Made by a program: the position numbers and the translations under genes
Assembly: GCF_000169375.1 (NCBI RefSeq)
Contig: NZ_AAXY01000013.1
Location: 30,467-94,466, forward strand
Direction: 5' to 3'
DNA from: Marinobacter sp. ELB17
GTDB lineage: Bacteria; Pseudomonadota; Gammaproteobacteria; Pseudomonadales; Oleiphilaceae
DNA: 64,000 nucleotides
Shown here: positions 1 to 8,269 of the stretch, piece after piece
Position numbering within the stretch: position 1 is the stretch's first letter
How the letters are laid out: each line of letters begins with the position of its first letter
The notes under the pieces: generated by a model
Told to the model about the DNA's origin: nothing
Databases searched by the model: none
The model's input: the letters and a program-made list of their open reading frames with translations, nothing else

Positions 1-1242
1 TCAGATGTTGCCATGACCGGGATTCTGAAGGGCCTGAAAACCCCGGTCAAGATCGGCTTTCAGGTCGTCAATGGCTTCAATGCCTACCGACAGGCGAATC
101 AGGTTTTCACTGATACCGGCCTGCTCTTTATCTTCAGGCGACAACCGCCCGTGGGTCGTTGTTGCAGGGTGGGTGATGGTGGTCTTCACATCGCCCAGAT
201 TGGCGGTAATAGACACCATGCGAGTGGCGTCAATAAAGCACCAGGCCTCTTCCCTGCCCCCTTTTACCCGAAATGACAATACGCCGCCGAAGGCCTTTTG
301 CTGGCGTTTGGCCAGTTCATAATGCGGATGCTGCGGCAGGCCGGTGTAAAAAACCGTTTCCACCGCGCTCTGCTGCTGCAGCCATTGGGCCAACTCTAAC
401 GCATTGTCACAGTGGGCTCGCATACGAATTGGTAAGGTTTCCAGGCCCTTCATGAACACCCATGCGTTGAACGGGCTCATGGTTGGGCCTGTTGCCCGCA
501 AAAACACGAATATTTCTTCCAGCAGCGCGTGGGGGCCTACAACGACGCCGCCTACACAACGGCCCTGGCCGTCCAGATATTTGGTGGCGGAGTGGGTTAC
601 CAGGTCTGCGCCCAACGCCAGCGGCTGCTGCAGCACCGGGGTGCAAAAACAGTTGTCGACGACTAACAGCGCATCGTGGGCGTGGGCCAAATCGGCCATC
701 TTGCGAATGTCTGCCACTTCGCACAGCGGGTTAGACGGCGTTTCCAGAAACAACATCCGGGTATTGGGCCGAATAGCCGCTTCCCAGCCGGCTTGGTCTG
801 TCAGTTTTACAAAGGTGGTTTCAACACCAAATTTGCTCAGGTATTTCTGAAACAGCGAATTCACCGTGCCAAATACGTCCCGTGAACACACCACATGGTC
901 ACCAGCCTTCAGCAGCGCCATACAGGTGCTGGTAATAGCGGCCATACCCGAAGCCATTGCCACTGCCCGCTCGCCGCCTTCCATCGCCGCAATGCGGTTT
1001 TCAAAGGCGGTCACCGTGGGGTTGGTAAAACGCGAATAAATATTACCGGGCTCTTCACCGGCAAAACGCGCGGCCGCTTGCGCCGCGCTGGCGTAAACGA
1101 AGCTGGACGTAGGGAATATAGCGTCGCTGTGTTCCAGCTGACCGGTACGAACCTGCCCCGCGCGCACCGCCAGGGTATCGCCAGACACGCCGTCCAGGTC
1201 TGATTCTGGTATCAAAACCGATTCTTCGCGGCAAAATGTCAT
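1..1242 (-). CDS. metZ: O-succinylhomoserine sulfhydrylase
   Basis: Cytoplasmic PLP enzyme of the Cys/Met metabolism family, expected to make homocysteine directly from O-succinylhomoserine and sulfide. The 413-residue protein is complete: its TGA stop is the first three bases of the window. The PLP lysine is K221 in the motif SATKYLDGQGR, and the substrate-side motif YSRFTNPT (residues 69-76) is present. The gene lies 58 bp downstream of purF on the same strand, the arrangement known from Pseudomonas, where metZ closes the accD-folC-dedD-cvpA-purF run. Cystathionine gamma-synthase is a close paralogue; the purF neighbourhood and the DGQGR motif favour MetZ. Confidence 0.93.
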   Translation of the reverse strand: MTFCREESVLIPESDLDGVSGDTLAVRAGQVRTGQLEHSDAIFPTSSFVYASAAQAAARFAGEEPGNIYSRFTNPTVTAFENRIAAMEGGERAVAMASGMAAITSTCMALLKAGDHVVCSRDVFGTVNSLFQKYLSKFGVETTFVKLTDQAGWEAAIRPNTRMLFLETPSNPLCEVADIRKMADLAHAHDALLVVDNCFCTPVLQQPLALGADLVTHSATKYLDGQGRCVGGVVVGPHALLEEIFVFLRATGPTMSPFNAWVFMKGLETLPIRMRAHCDNALELAQWLQQQSAVETVFYTGLPQHPHYELAKRQQKAFGGVLSFRVKGGREEAWCFIDATRMVSITANLGDVKTTITHPATTTHGRLSPEDKEQAGISENLIRLSVGIEAIDDLKADLDRGFQALQNPGHGNI

Positions 1243-1300
1243 TGTCTTCTCCTGGTCATGGTTTTCTGCTGGTCATAGAATTCTTGTGCGATTTAAAGCA

Positions 1301-2824
1301 TCAGTCTTCGTCGTTATGCATGTCTATACTGCCGTTTTCGGTATCGTTCGTCACAGTGCCGGAGCGGGTTGCATCGTTACGCTGGCCATCCAGCCGATCC
1401 AGATAGGCACGATCAATATCGCCAGTTACGTATTCACCGGTAAACACCGAACATTCCCAGCCATCAATATCACTATTAACATCGCTAACAGACGTAATCA
1501 GGTCTTCCAGGTTCTGATACAGCAACCAGTCGGCGCCGATCAATTCGCGGATTTCTTCCACAGTGCGATCGTGAGCAATCAGTTCTTTAGCAGACGGCAT
1601 ATCAATGCCGTACACGTTGGGATAACGCACCGGGGGCGCGGCCGAAGCGAAATACACTTTGCGGGCGCCGGCATCGCGGGCCATCTGCACGATTTCCTTG
1701 CAGGTGGTACCGCGCACAATGGAATCGTCAACCAGCATCACGTTCTTGCCACGGAACTCCAGATCAATGGGATTTAGCTTCTGGCGTACCGATTTCTTGC
1801 GCATGGTCTGGCCAGGCATGATAAATGTACGGCCAATGTAGCGGTTTTTGATAAAGCCTTCGCGGAATTTCACGCCCAGACGGTGGGCCATCTGCATAGC
1901 CGAGGTGCGGCTGGTGTCTGGTATCGGCATAACCACGTCGATATCGTGATCGGCGAAATCCTTCAGCACTTTATCCGCCAGAGTTTCACCCATGCGCAAA
2001 CGCGCTTTATAAACCGAGACTTTGTCCATGATGGAGTCCGGACGGGCGAAGTACACATGCTCGAAAATACACGGATAGAGCTTTGGCTGTTTGGCGCACT
2101 GCTCACTGTGAAAGGTGCCGTCGGTTTCAATATACACCGCTTCACCCGGCGCAATGTCGCGTACCAGGGTGAAACCGGAGGCGCCCAGGGCCACACTTTC
2201 AGACGCAATCATATATTCCTTGCGGCCGTCACTGGCTAAGCGCGCGCCATAACAGATCGGGCGAATGCCATTGGGGTCGCGGAAACCGACAATGCCGTAG
2301 CCAGTAACCATCGCGATAACCGCGTAGGCACCGCGGCAGCGTTCGTGTACAGAACGCACGGCGGCAAAAATATCGTCTTTGGTCGGGTGTAGCTTGCCCA
2401 GCTTCTGGAGCTCGTGAGCGAACACGTTCAACAACACTTCCGAGTCTGAATTGGTGTTGATGTGGCGCAGGTCAGTGCGAAACAAGTCGGTACTGAGCTC
2501 GTCAGAGTTTGTCAGGTTGCCGTTGTGGGCCAAAGTGATGCCGTAAGGGCTGTTGACGTAAAACGGCTGGGCCTCGGCAGAGCTCGCACTGCCAGCGGTA
2601 GGGTAACGAACGTGACCAATACCGACGTTGCCCACTAACCGGTGCATATGGCGGGTATGGAAGACATCGCGCACCAGGCCGTTGTCTTTACGCAGGTAAA
2701 AACGCTCGTCTTCGAAGGTAACAATACCTGCTGCGTCCTGGCCCCGATGCTGAAGAACGGTCAGCGCATCATAAAGCAACTGATTCACGTGCGAAGTGCT
2801 GACGATACCGACGATGCCACACAT
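1301..2824 (-). CDS. purF: Amidophosphoribosyltransferase
   Basis: First committed step of purine synthesis: PRPP plus glutamine gives 5-phosphoribosylamine. The 507-residue length is usual for the family. The start MCGIVGIV leaves Cys2 exposed after Met removal as the Ntn glutaminase nucleophile. The C-terminal phosphoribosyltransferase half has the PRPP loop [13 protein letters not shown]. It lies between cvpA and metZ, all on the minus strand, as in Pseudomonas and E. coli (cvpA-purF). I saw no clear PurR-type operator upstream; a hairpin separates it from cvpA. Confidence 0.97.
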   Translation of the reverse strand: MCGIVGIVSTSHVNQLLYDALTVLQHRGQDAAGIVTFEDERFYLRKDNGLVRDVFHTRHMHRLVGNVGIGHVRYPTAGSASSAEAQPFYVNSPYGITLAHNGNLTNSDELSTDLFRTDLRHINTNSDSEVLLNVFAHELQKLGKLHPTKDDIFAAVRSVHERCRGAYAVIAMVTGYGIVGFRDPNGIRPICYGARLASDGRKEYMIASESVALGASGFTLVRDIAPGEAVYIETDGTFHSEQCAKQPKLYPCIFEHVYFARPDSIMDKVSVYKARLRMGETLADKVLKDFADHDIDVVMPIPDTSRTSAMQMAHRLGVKFREGFIKNRYIGRTFIMPGQTMRKKSVRQKLNPIDLEFRGKNVMLVDDSIVRGTTCKEIVQMARDAGARKVYFASAAPPVRYPNVYGIDMPSAKELIAHDRTVEEIRELIGADWLLYQNLEDLITSVSDVNSDIDGWECSVFTGEYVTGDIDRAYLDRLDGQRNDATRSGTVTNDTENGSIDMHNDED

Positions 2825-2920
2825 GGAATAGAGATTCTCCGAGTGTTAAAACTGAATGAAAGACACGCCAGGCAGATTGCCTGATAGAGCGCCTGGCGTT
2901 TGAATAACCGGGTTTTCTTA

Positions 2921-2955
2921 GATACCTTACTCCGCGCTTTAGGGAGTAAGGTATC
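2921..2955 (-). promoter_or_regulatory. Intercistronic hairpin at the end of cvpA
   Basis: Perfect 13-bp inverted repeat: GATACCTTACTCC at 2921-2933 and its complement at 2943-2955, with a 9-base loop. It contains the last codons and the TAA stop of cvpA. On the coding strand no U-run follows (TAAGAAAACCC), so it is not a plain intrinsic terminator. It may be a partial attenuator or an mRNA-stabilising or processing structure between cvpA and purF. Confidence 0.6.
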
Positions 2956-3436
2956 CGGAAAGCTCATCACCGAAGGTACGACGGGACCAGTCTTCTAACA
3001 CCGACAACCGGTCAATCATCAGCGATTCTTGCCACCAGGTGTCTTGAGACACCGGTGTGTAACGCAACAAAGCAATGCCCACCACCACAACCAGCACCCC
3101 ACGCAACAGGCCAAAGCCCATACCCAGCACCCTGTCGGTGCCGGATAAACCTGTGGCCCGCACCAGCTGTCCGATAATGCCATTAATGATAGCGCCCACG
3201 ATAAGCGTACCAATAAACAGAATCGCGAACGCCGCAACTGACCTTACCATGGGCGTTTCCACGGTGCTGGCCAGTAGCGACTGCATCTGGGGGTGAAATG
3301 TGCGAGCAACAATGAAGGCCATTACCCACGTAACCAACGACAGGGCTTCGCGAACAAAGCCGCGCCTTAGGCTGATCAGCGTTGATATGGTAATAACCGC
3401 AATAATGACCCAGTCAATCCAGATCAACGCATTCAT
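2939..3436 (-). CDS. cvpA: CvpA family inner-membrane protein
   Basis: A 165-residue protein with about four hydrophobic segments. It begins MNALIWIDWVIIAVITIS, followed by the SLRRGFVREALSLVTW stretch typical of CvpA (needed for colicin V production in E. coli; linked to envelope stress and purine-operon context). It lies upstream of purF in the usual cvpA-purF pair. Its stop codon sits inside a strong hairpin (2921-2955). The molecular role of the family is unsettled. Confidence 0.92.
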   Translation of the reverse strand: MNALIWIDWVIIAVITISTLISLRRGFVREALSLVTWVMAFIVARTFHPQMQSLLASTVETPMVRSVAAFAILFIGTLIVGAIINGIIGQLVRATGLSGTDRVLGMGFGLLRGVLVVVVGIALLRYTPVSQDTWWQESLMIDRLSVLEDWSRRTFGDELSGYLTP

Positions 3437-3532
3437 GAACCACCCGGGCGACGCAAATAGAGAGGGCAGATTCTATCAGGAAACCGCGCCCTGCCAAACC
3501 ACCGTTGCGATAAAACCTGGTTGGGCGGCTTA

Positions 3533-4177
3533 TTAATCAGGGCTGGTAACCAAACTGTTGAGGCTGAAAGCCTTGTCGAGGGCCGCTTTGGCCGCTTCGG
3601 ATTCGGATTTGCTGGCGTAAGGCCCACTGAATACCCGTGTCAGCCGGGTGTCGCCGCGGCTGAACTCTTGAAGGTGTGAACTGTAGCCCTTTTCGCGGGC
3701 GTTATCACGCAAACGCCGGGCGTTATCGGCATCGCCAAAGCTGCCCAGCTGCACAACCCAGGCGCCTTCCAGAGAGCGACTGAACTCTTCCTCGGTTTGC
3801 GGACTGGGCTCCGACCGAGCCGGTGCTGGCTTAACCTCTGCCACCGGTGGCGGCGTAACGGCGTTGCTGACCGCAGTCGGCTTTGTCGGCTCAGGCGCCT
3901 CAGGCGCCACTTCTTCAATTAGCTGAAAGTTCCCAGACCCGCTGGCACGGTCCGCTGCGACTGCTTCTGGCCCAGAGACGCTCTGATATTCTGGCATGAC
4001 GGTCTGCGGTGGTGGCTCGGTGCTCACTTCTGGAAATGGCGGTTCTTCGGGAATGTTTATCGAGGTGGAGTTGCGCCCGGAATGGGGCTCGTCAAAGATC
4101 ATCGGCACAAAAATAACCGCCAGTGAAATCAGCACCAGGGCGCCGATGATCCTCTGCTTTAATCCATCCACAATCAT
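3533..4177 (-). CDS. dedD: SPOR-domain protein, DedD-like
   Basis: A 214-residue bitopic protein. It has a short cytoplasmic N-terminus, one membrane segment (about residues 10-27, IIGALVLISLAVIFVPMIF), a Pro/Glu-rich periplasmic linker and a C-terminal SPOR domain (from about residue 138, GAWVVQLGSFGDADNARRL). SPOR domains bind denuded septal glycan, so a septal division role like that of E. coli DedD is expected. Its ATG overlaps the TGA of folC by 4 bp, pointing to translational coupling. The next gene is cvpA, 96 bp on. Confidence 0.9.
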   Translation of the reverse strand: MIVDGLKQRIIGALVLISLAVIFVPMIFDEPHSGRNSTSINIPEEPPFPEVSTEPPPQTVMPEYQSVSGPEAVAADRASGSGNFQLIEEVAPEAPEPTKPTAVSNAVTPPPVAEVKPAPARSEPSPQTEEEFSRSLEGAWVVQLGSFGDADNARRLRDNAREKGYSSHLQEFSRGDTRLTRVFSGPYASKSESEAAKAALDKAFSLNSLVTSPD

Positions 4178-5511
4178 GCTCCCGGGTTGGTAACGGCGGC
4201 GCTTGGATACAAAAGGTTGCGGGCCGCCGCCACAGTAAAGAACGAACCAAACACAATCACAATGTCATTAGCACGGGCTTGGCCACGGGCTTCAGCCAGG
4301 GCCTCCGGCACCGAGTGCCAGTAACCTGCAGGCTCAATGCCGCACTGCTCAAACTGCGCATTCAAAGCCTCGGCGCTGTAGCCGCGGGGAGCTTCCTTCA
4401 ACAGTCCGGCCAGATACCAGCTGTGAACCACGCTGGCCATCGCTTTGGCAACGCCTTGCACGTCTTTATCCGCAAGCGCACCGTAGACCGCGTGAATGCG
4501 GGTTTCCGGGTGCTGTAACAGGCGCAACCGGCTCGCCAGCCAGCAGGCAGCGTGAGGGTTATGCCCCACATCCAGAATCACCAGCGGCGAAGTGGCTACC
4601 TGTTCAAAACGCCCGGGCACCGACACTCCAGCCACGGCTCGCTCGATTTGTTGAACACCCAGATTGGGCGCCAAGGTGCGGGATGCAACAACCGCTGCAG
4701 CCAGACTTTTTACCGGCAGGGCAAAATCTGGCAGGCGAAACTCTTCGTCTCCCAGCTCAAGATTCACCATCGCCGGCTGGCTTGAACACTGCACCAACTG
4801 ATAATCACGGCCCAGCAACGTCAAGTCTACCTCTTGCGATAAAGCTTGCTGCAATACCGAACGCGGAGGATCAAAATCGGCGTAAACCGCAGGGATACCC
4901 GGTCGCAACACCCCGGCTTTTTCAAAGCCGATAGACTCCCGATCGTTGCCCAAAAAGCTCGCATGATCGATATCTATCGACGTAAATATCACAAAATCCG
5001 CGTCTAGCACGTTCACAGCATCCAGACGACCACCCAGACCAACCTCCAGAATCCAGTCGTCTACATCGGCTTCGGACATGGCAACAAACGCCGCCAGAGT
5101 GCCGAATTCGAAATAGCTCAACGACACTTCTGCCCTGGCCTCCTGAACCCTTTCGAACCCGTAAATCATTTGCGCGTCCGAAATCTGCTCGCCCAGCAGG
5201 CGTACCCGCTCGTTATACACCTGAAGATGCGGCGACGTGTAGGCTGCCGTGCGGCGCCCTGCTTCCTGCAACAACGCTTCTAGAGCTGCAACCGTGCTGC
5301 CCTTGCCGTTGGTGCCGGCCACGGTAATAATGCGAGCCTCGGGCTTACCCGGAAACAGTCTCTGCAAAACCACCATCACCCGGTCCAGTCCCAGCTCGAT
5401 TTCAACCGGATGAATGGCCTCAAGGTAGCTCAGCCATTGGCCCAGGCTGGCATCGGCGCCGGGGGCCGTTATTTTCGGCGCGTGCTGATCCGGCTTATGC
5501 GACTGAGGCAT
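4174..5511 (-). CDS. folC: Bifunctional dihydrofolate/folylpolyglutamate synthase
   Basis: A 445-residue Mur-ligase-type enzyme that joins glutamate to dihydropteroate and extends folate polyglutamate chains. Visible motifs are the ATP loop [18 protein letters not shown] (about residues 63-80), YTSPHL and the glycine-rich [17 protein letters not shown]. The Mur-type C-terminal domain contains [11 protein letters not shown]. The start overlaps the end of accD by 17 bp and the stop overlaps dedD by 4 bp, so the three are very likely one transcript. Confidence 0.96.
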   Translation of the reverse strand: MPQSHKPDQHAPKITAPGADASLGQWLSYLEAIHPVEIELGLDRVMVVLQRLFPGKPEARIITVAGTNGKGSTVAALEALLQEAGRRTAAYTSPHLQVYNERVRLLGEQISDAQMIYGFERVQEARAEVSLSYFEFGTLAAFVAMSEADVDDWILEVGLGGRLDAVNVLDADFVIFTSIDIDHASFLGNDRESIGFEKAGVLRPGIPAVYADFDPPRSVLQQALSQEVDLTLLGRDYQLVQCSSQPAMVNLELGDEEFRLPDFALPVKSLAAAVVASRTLAPNLGVQQIERAVAGVSVPGRFEQVATSPLVILDVGHNPHAACWLASRLRLLQHPETRIHAVYGALADKDVQGVAKAMASVVHSWYLAGLLKEAPRGYSAEALNAQFEQCGIEPAGYWHSVPEALAEARGQARANDIVIVFGSFFTVAAARNLLYPSAAVTNPGA

Positions 5512-6421
5512 CGTCGTCCGGCTTTTCAGTCACTTCAATTTCAATGGGGGCCTCGGTGTCAGGTTTTTCCAAATTGCCAAATTTTGCCAGCAGGTGTCCA
5601 ATTCGTTCGCGCATCTGGTGACGGTGCAGAATCATATCGATAGCGCCATGCTCCAACAAAAACTCGCTGCGCTGGAAGCCTTCGGGCAACTTTTCACGCA
5701 CGGTCTGCTCAATCACCCGCGGCCCGGCAAAGCCGATCAGTGCGTTAGGTTCGGCGATATTCAGGTCGCCCAACATGGCCAGGCTGGCCGACACGCCGCC
5801 AAATACCGGGTCGGTCATTACCGAAACATACGGCAGGCCTTGTTGCTTCATACGCTCAAGAACAGCGGCGGTTTTGCACATCTGCATCAACGAAAGAATG
5901 GCCTCCTGCATACGCGCGCCGCCGCTGGCAGAGAAGCACACCAGAGGAATACGCTCTTCCAGCGCCACATTGGCCGCCCGTACAAATTTTTCCCCAACCG
6001 TCTGGCCCATAGAGCCACCCAGAAAATTGAACTCGAAGGCGCAAGCCACCAGTGGGAGCCCCATGGTGGTGCCCTTCATGGCCAACAAGGCGTCTTTTTC
6101 ACCAGTCGATTTCTGGGCCTGGGTCAGGCGGTCTTTATAACGTTTGGTGTCTTTGAACTTAAGGCGGTCCCAAGGTTCCAGATCTGCGCCAATTTCTTCG
6201 CGGCCGTCTGCATCCAGAAAAATATCAAGGCGGCGGCGGGCAGCCACTCGCAAGTGGTGATTACACTTCAGGCACACGTCCAGATTTTTTTCCAGCTCGG
6301 GCTTGTACAAGAAGGCGCCGCATTTCGGGCACTTTTTCCAGAGGCCTTCCGGAACACCGGTCCTCGTCTTGGATTCCGAGCGGATCTTGCTCGGCATTAT
6401 TTTATCTAGCCAACTACTCAT
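5495..6421 (-). CDS. accD: Acetyl-CoA carboxylase carboxyltransferase subunit beta
   Basis: A 308-residue beta subunit of the carboxyltransferase that makes malonyl-CoA together with AccA (not in this window). The N-terminal zinc ribbon has C31, C34, C50 and C53. The crotonase-like core follows ([37 protein letters not shown]). The last 25 residues are acidic. The start [16 protein letters not shown] is a conserved AccD N-terminus. It is the first gene after a 225-bp gap and probably heads the accD-folC-dedD transcript. Confidence 0.97.
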   Translation of the reverse strand: MSSWLDKIMPSKIRSESKTRTGVPEGLWKKCPKCGAFLYKPELEKNLDVCLKCNHHLRVAARRRLDIFLDADGREEIGADLEPWDRLKFKDTKRYKDRLTQAQKSTGEKDALLAMKGTTMGLPLVACAFEFNFLGGSMGQTVGEKFVRAANVALEERIPLVCFSASGGARMQEAILSLMQMCKTAAVLERMKQQGLPYVSVMTDPVFGGVSASLAMLGDLNIAEPNALIGFAGPRVIEQTVREKLPEGFQRSEFLLEHGAIDMILHRHQMRERIGHLLAKFGNLEKPDTEAPIEIEVTEKPDDDASVA

Positions 6422-6646
6422 GATTTAATCCCGTCTGTAGAACCTGTTTTGATCGTTCTATTGTAAACACCCGCTACCGGCCAGCAGTGACACCCTCGGA
6501 TAGCGTGTTTGATTACCCTATTCTGGCAGCATGCCATGCTGTGTAAACGTCTCATTCAATGAAACATAGTACATACAACGCCGGGCTGGCCCAATTTTTC
6601 CAATCGCGTACCCTGCCCCCGCGCTCTATTTAACGGATCTGTAAGT
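6422..6646. other. Intergenic gap between trpF and accD
   Basis: This 225-bp stretch holds no convincing ORF, tRNA or hairpin with a U-run. It presumably contains the accD promoter, but I cannot place -35/-10 boxes with confidence. In many other proteobacteria trpB and trpA sit between trpF and accD; they are absent here, as in Pseudomonas. Confidence 0.5.
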
Positions 6647-7273
6647 CTACCAAGACCCAGCGCTTCTGGTCGCGGCCACGAAGTCTGCCATTTTTTTGGC
6701 GCATTTGATGCCTTTGCCGATTTCCACGCCGCCACTAACGTCCACCGCCCAAGGGCGTACCTGATGCACGGCCGCGGCAACGTTATCAGGTTGCAAACCA
6801 CCGGCCAGTATCAATGGCAACGGCCGTTGTTCAGGAATCAGTGACCAGTTAAATCCGTGGCCGGTGCCCCCGTATTGCTCAGGGTGCCAGGCATCGACCA
6901 GCAAACCGGCTGAATTCTGGTACTCCTCAAAGGCGCGTTCAATCTGCCCTTGCTGCCGTACCCGTATGGCCTTAATCCAGCGGCGCTGGAACTGCTCACA
7001 GAAAACAGCGGTTTCGTCACCGTGGAATTGCAGCAGGTCCAGAGCCACCTGCTGCAACACCTGCCTTACAAAATCCGCCTGCGGATTCACAAACAATCCC
7101 GTTACGCTAACAAACGCCGGTATCTGCGCTGCCAGCTGCCGCGCCAAATCAATACTGACAGCCCGCGGGCTTGCGTCATAAAACACCAGGCCAATTGCGT
7201 CAGCGCCAGCGGCCACTGCGGCGTCGATATCCTCTGGGCGGGTCAGGCCACAGATCTTTACACGGCTAGTCAC
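6647..7273 (-). CDS. trpF: Phosphoribosylanthranilate isomerase
   Basis: Third step of tryptophan synthesis, the Amadori rearrangement of N-phosphoribosylanthranilate. The start is taken as the GTG at 7273 ([16 protein letters not shown]), because the family begins at the KICG strand and nothing upstream resembles it; a longer frame exists but looks like read-in from truA. This gives 208 residues, the normal TIM-barrel length. [10 protein letters not shown] carries the catalytic Cys, [10 protein letters not shown] is the phosphate-binding loop, and [13 protein letters not shown] ends the barrel. The GTG overlaps the truA TAG by 8 bp, so the two are probably coupled. Confidence 0.94.
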   Translation of the reverse strand: MTSRVKICGLTRPEDIDAAVAAGADAIGLVFYDASPRAVSIDLARQLAAQIPAFVSVTGLFVNPQADFVRQVLQQVALDLLQFHGDETAVFCEQFQRRWIKAIRVRQQGQIERAFEEYQNSAGLLVDAWHPEQYGGTGHGFNWSLIPEQRPLPLILAGGLQPDNVAAAVHQVRPWAVDVSGGVEIGKGIKCAKKMADFVAATRSAGSW

Positions 7274-8177
7274 AGTTGGGCGGCCTTTGTTTACGGTGGA
7301 TATGGGTGGCCGAAACCGGCCGATTCTGCTCCGCGCTAAACCATGGCTCAGCAAACGCCGGGCCACAGCTGGGCTGGGGTATTCCGAATTCTGCGGGATA
7401 ACCCACGTCTACCAGGTACAAACCATCAGGCGGCGCCGTCACGCCAGCTTGCCTGCGATCCTTCGTCGCCAGAATCTGGCCAATCCAATCCGGCGCCTGC
7501 TCCTGGCAACCTACGGCCATCAAGGCCCCGGCAATATTGCGCACCATGTGATGCAAGAAAGCATTGGCCTGAACGTCAATCACCAAATAATCGCCTTTGC
7601 GCGTTACGCTGATGCTCTGCAAAAATCGAATCGGGCTATGAGACTGACAGCCAGCGGCACGAAAAGCACTAAAATCGTGTTCGCCAACCAGCGCCTGGGC
7701 CGCCTGATGCATGTTTTCGGCATTCAGAGGCCGAAAGTTCCAGCTAACCTGGCCACGTTGAATACCTGGGCGCACCGGGTTGTTATAGATAATGTAGCGG
7801 TAGCGACGGTAAACCGCGGAAAACCGGGCGTGAAAGTCACCCTGGCACTGGCCAGCCCAGCGTACGGAAATATCGAAAGGCAAGGCGGTATTAATGCCCA
7901 TCACCCAAGAACGCATCGTGCGCAATGACGGCGTATCAAAATGAACCAGCTGGTAACTGGCGTGAACGCCGGCATCGGTGCGGCCCGCACACACCAGTTC
8001 TACATCGTGATCGGCGACTTTGCTGGCGGCTTTTGCCAACTGTTGCTGCACAGCGCGAATACCGGATTTTTGTTGCTGCCAGCCGTGGAATTCACGGCCA
8101 TCGTATTCGAAGACCAATGCCACACGGCCGTTGCCAATGGGTGTATCCGCTGTAAGCGCCTGGGGTTCAAGAAACAA
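7266..8177 (-). CDS. truA: tRNA pseudouridine(38-40) synthase
   Basis: Modifies U38-U40 in the anticodon arm of tRNAs. The catalytic aspartate is D68 in the motif [10 protein letters not shown], and [18 protein letters not shown] and [17 protein letters not shown] are family signatures. At 303 residues it is longer than the usual 260-270. The surplus is a C-terminal tail of about 30 residues after [12 protein letters not shown], which overlaps the trpF start and has no recognisable domain. It lies between fimV and trpF, as in Pseudomonas. Confidence 0.95.
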   Translation of the reverse strand: MFLEPQALTADTPIGNGRVALVFEYDGREFHGWQQQKSGIRAVQQQLAKAASKVADHDVELVCAGRTDAGVHASYQLVHFDTPSLRTMRSWVMGINTALPFDISVRWAGQCQGDFHARFSAVYRRYRYIIYNNPVRPGIQRGQVSWNFRPLNAENMHQAAQALVGEHDFSAFRAAGCQSHSPIRFLQSISVTRKGDYLVIDVQANAFLHHMVRNIAGALMAVGCQEQAPDWIGQILATKDRRQAGVTAPPDGLYLVDVGYPAEFGIPQPSCGPAFAEPWFSAEQNRPVSATHIHRKQRPPNCD

Positions 8178-8213
8178 AAGTCAGCCCGATGTGTTGTCTG
8201 GATGTTAAAAGAC

Positions 8214-8249
8214 AAAGCCGGCGGTCAGAAGTCTCTGAGCGCCGGCTTT
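8214..8249 (-). terminator. Terminator after fimV
   Basis: A 10-bp inverted repeat AAAGCCGGCG at 8214-8223 with its complement at 8240-8249, and a smaller inner pairing (TCAGA/TCTGA). On the minus strand it follows the fimV stop at 8270. The A/T ends give only a short U-run, so termination may be partial; truA starts 37 bp further on. Confidence 0.7.
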
Positions 8250-8269
8250 ATTTAAAGGATTATAACCAA

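Noticed and set aside
6422..6646. tRNA or small RNA gene in the trpF-accD gap
   Set aside because: No cloverleaf, T-loop sequence or terminator hairpin found.
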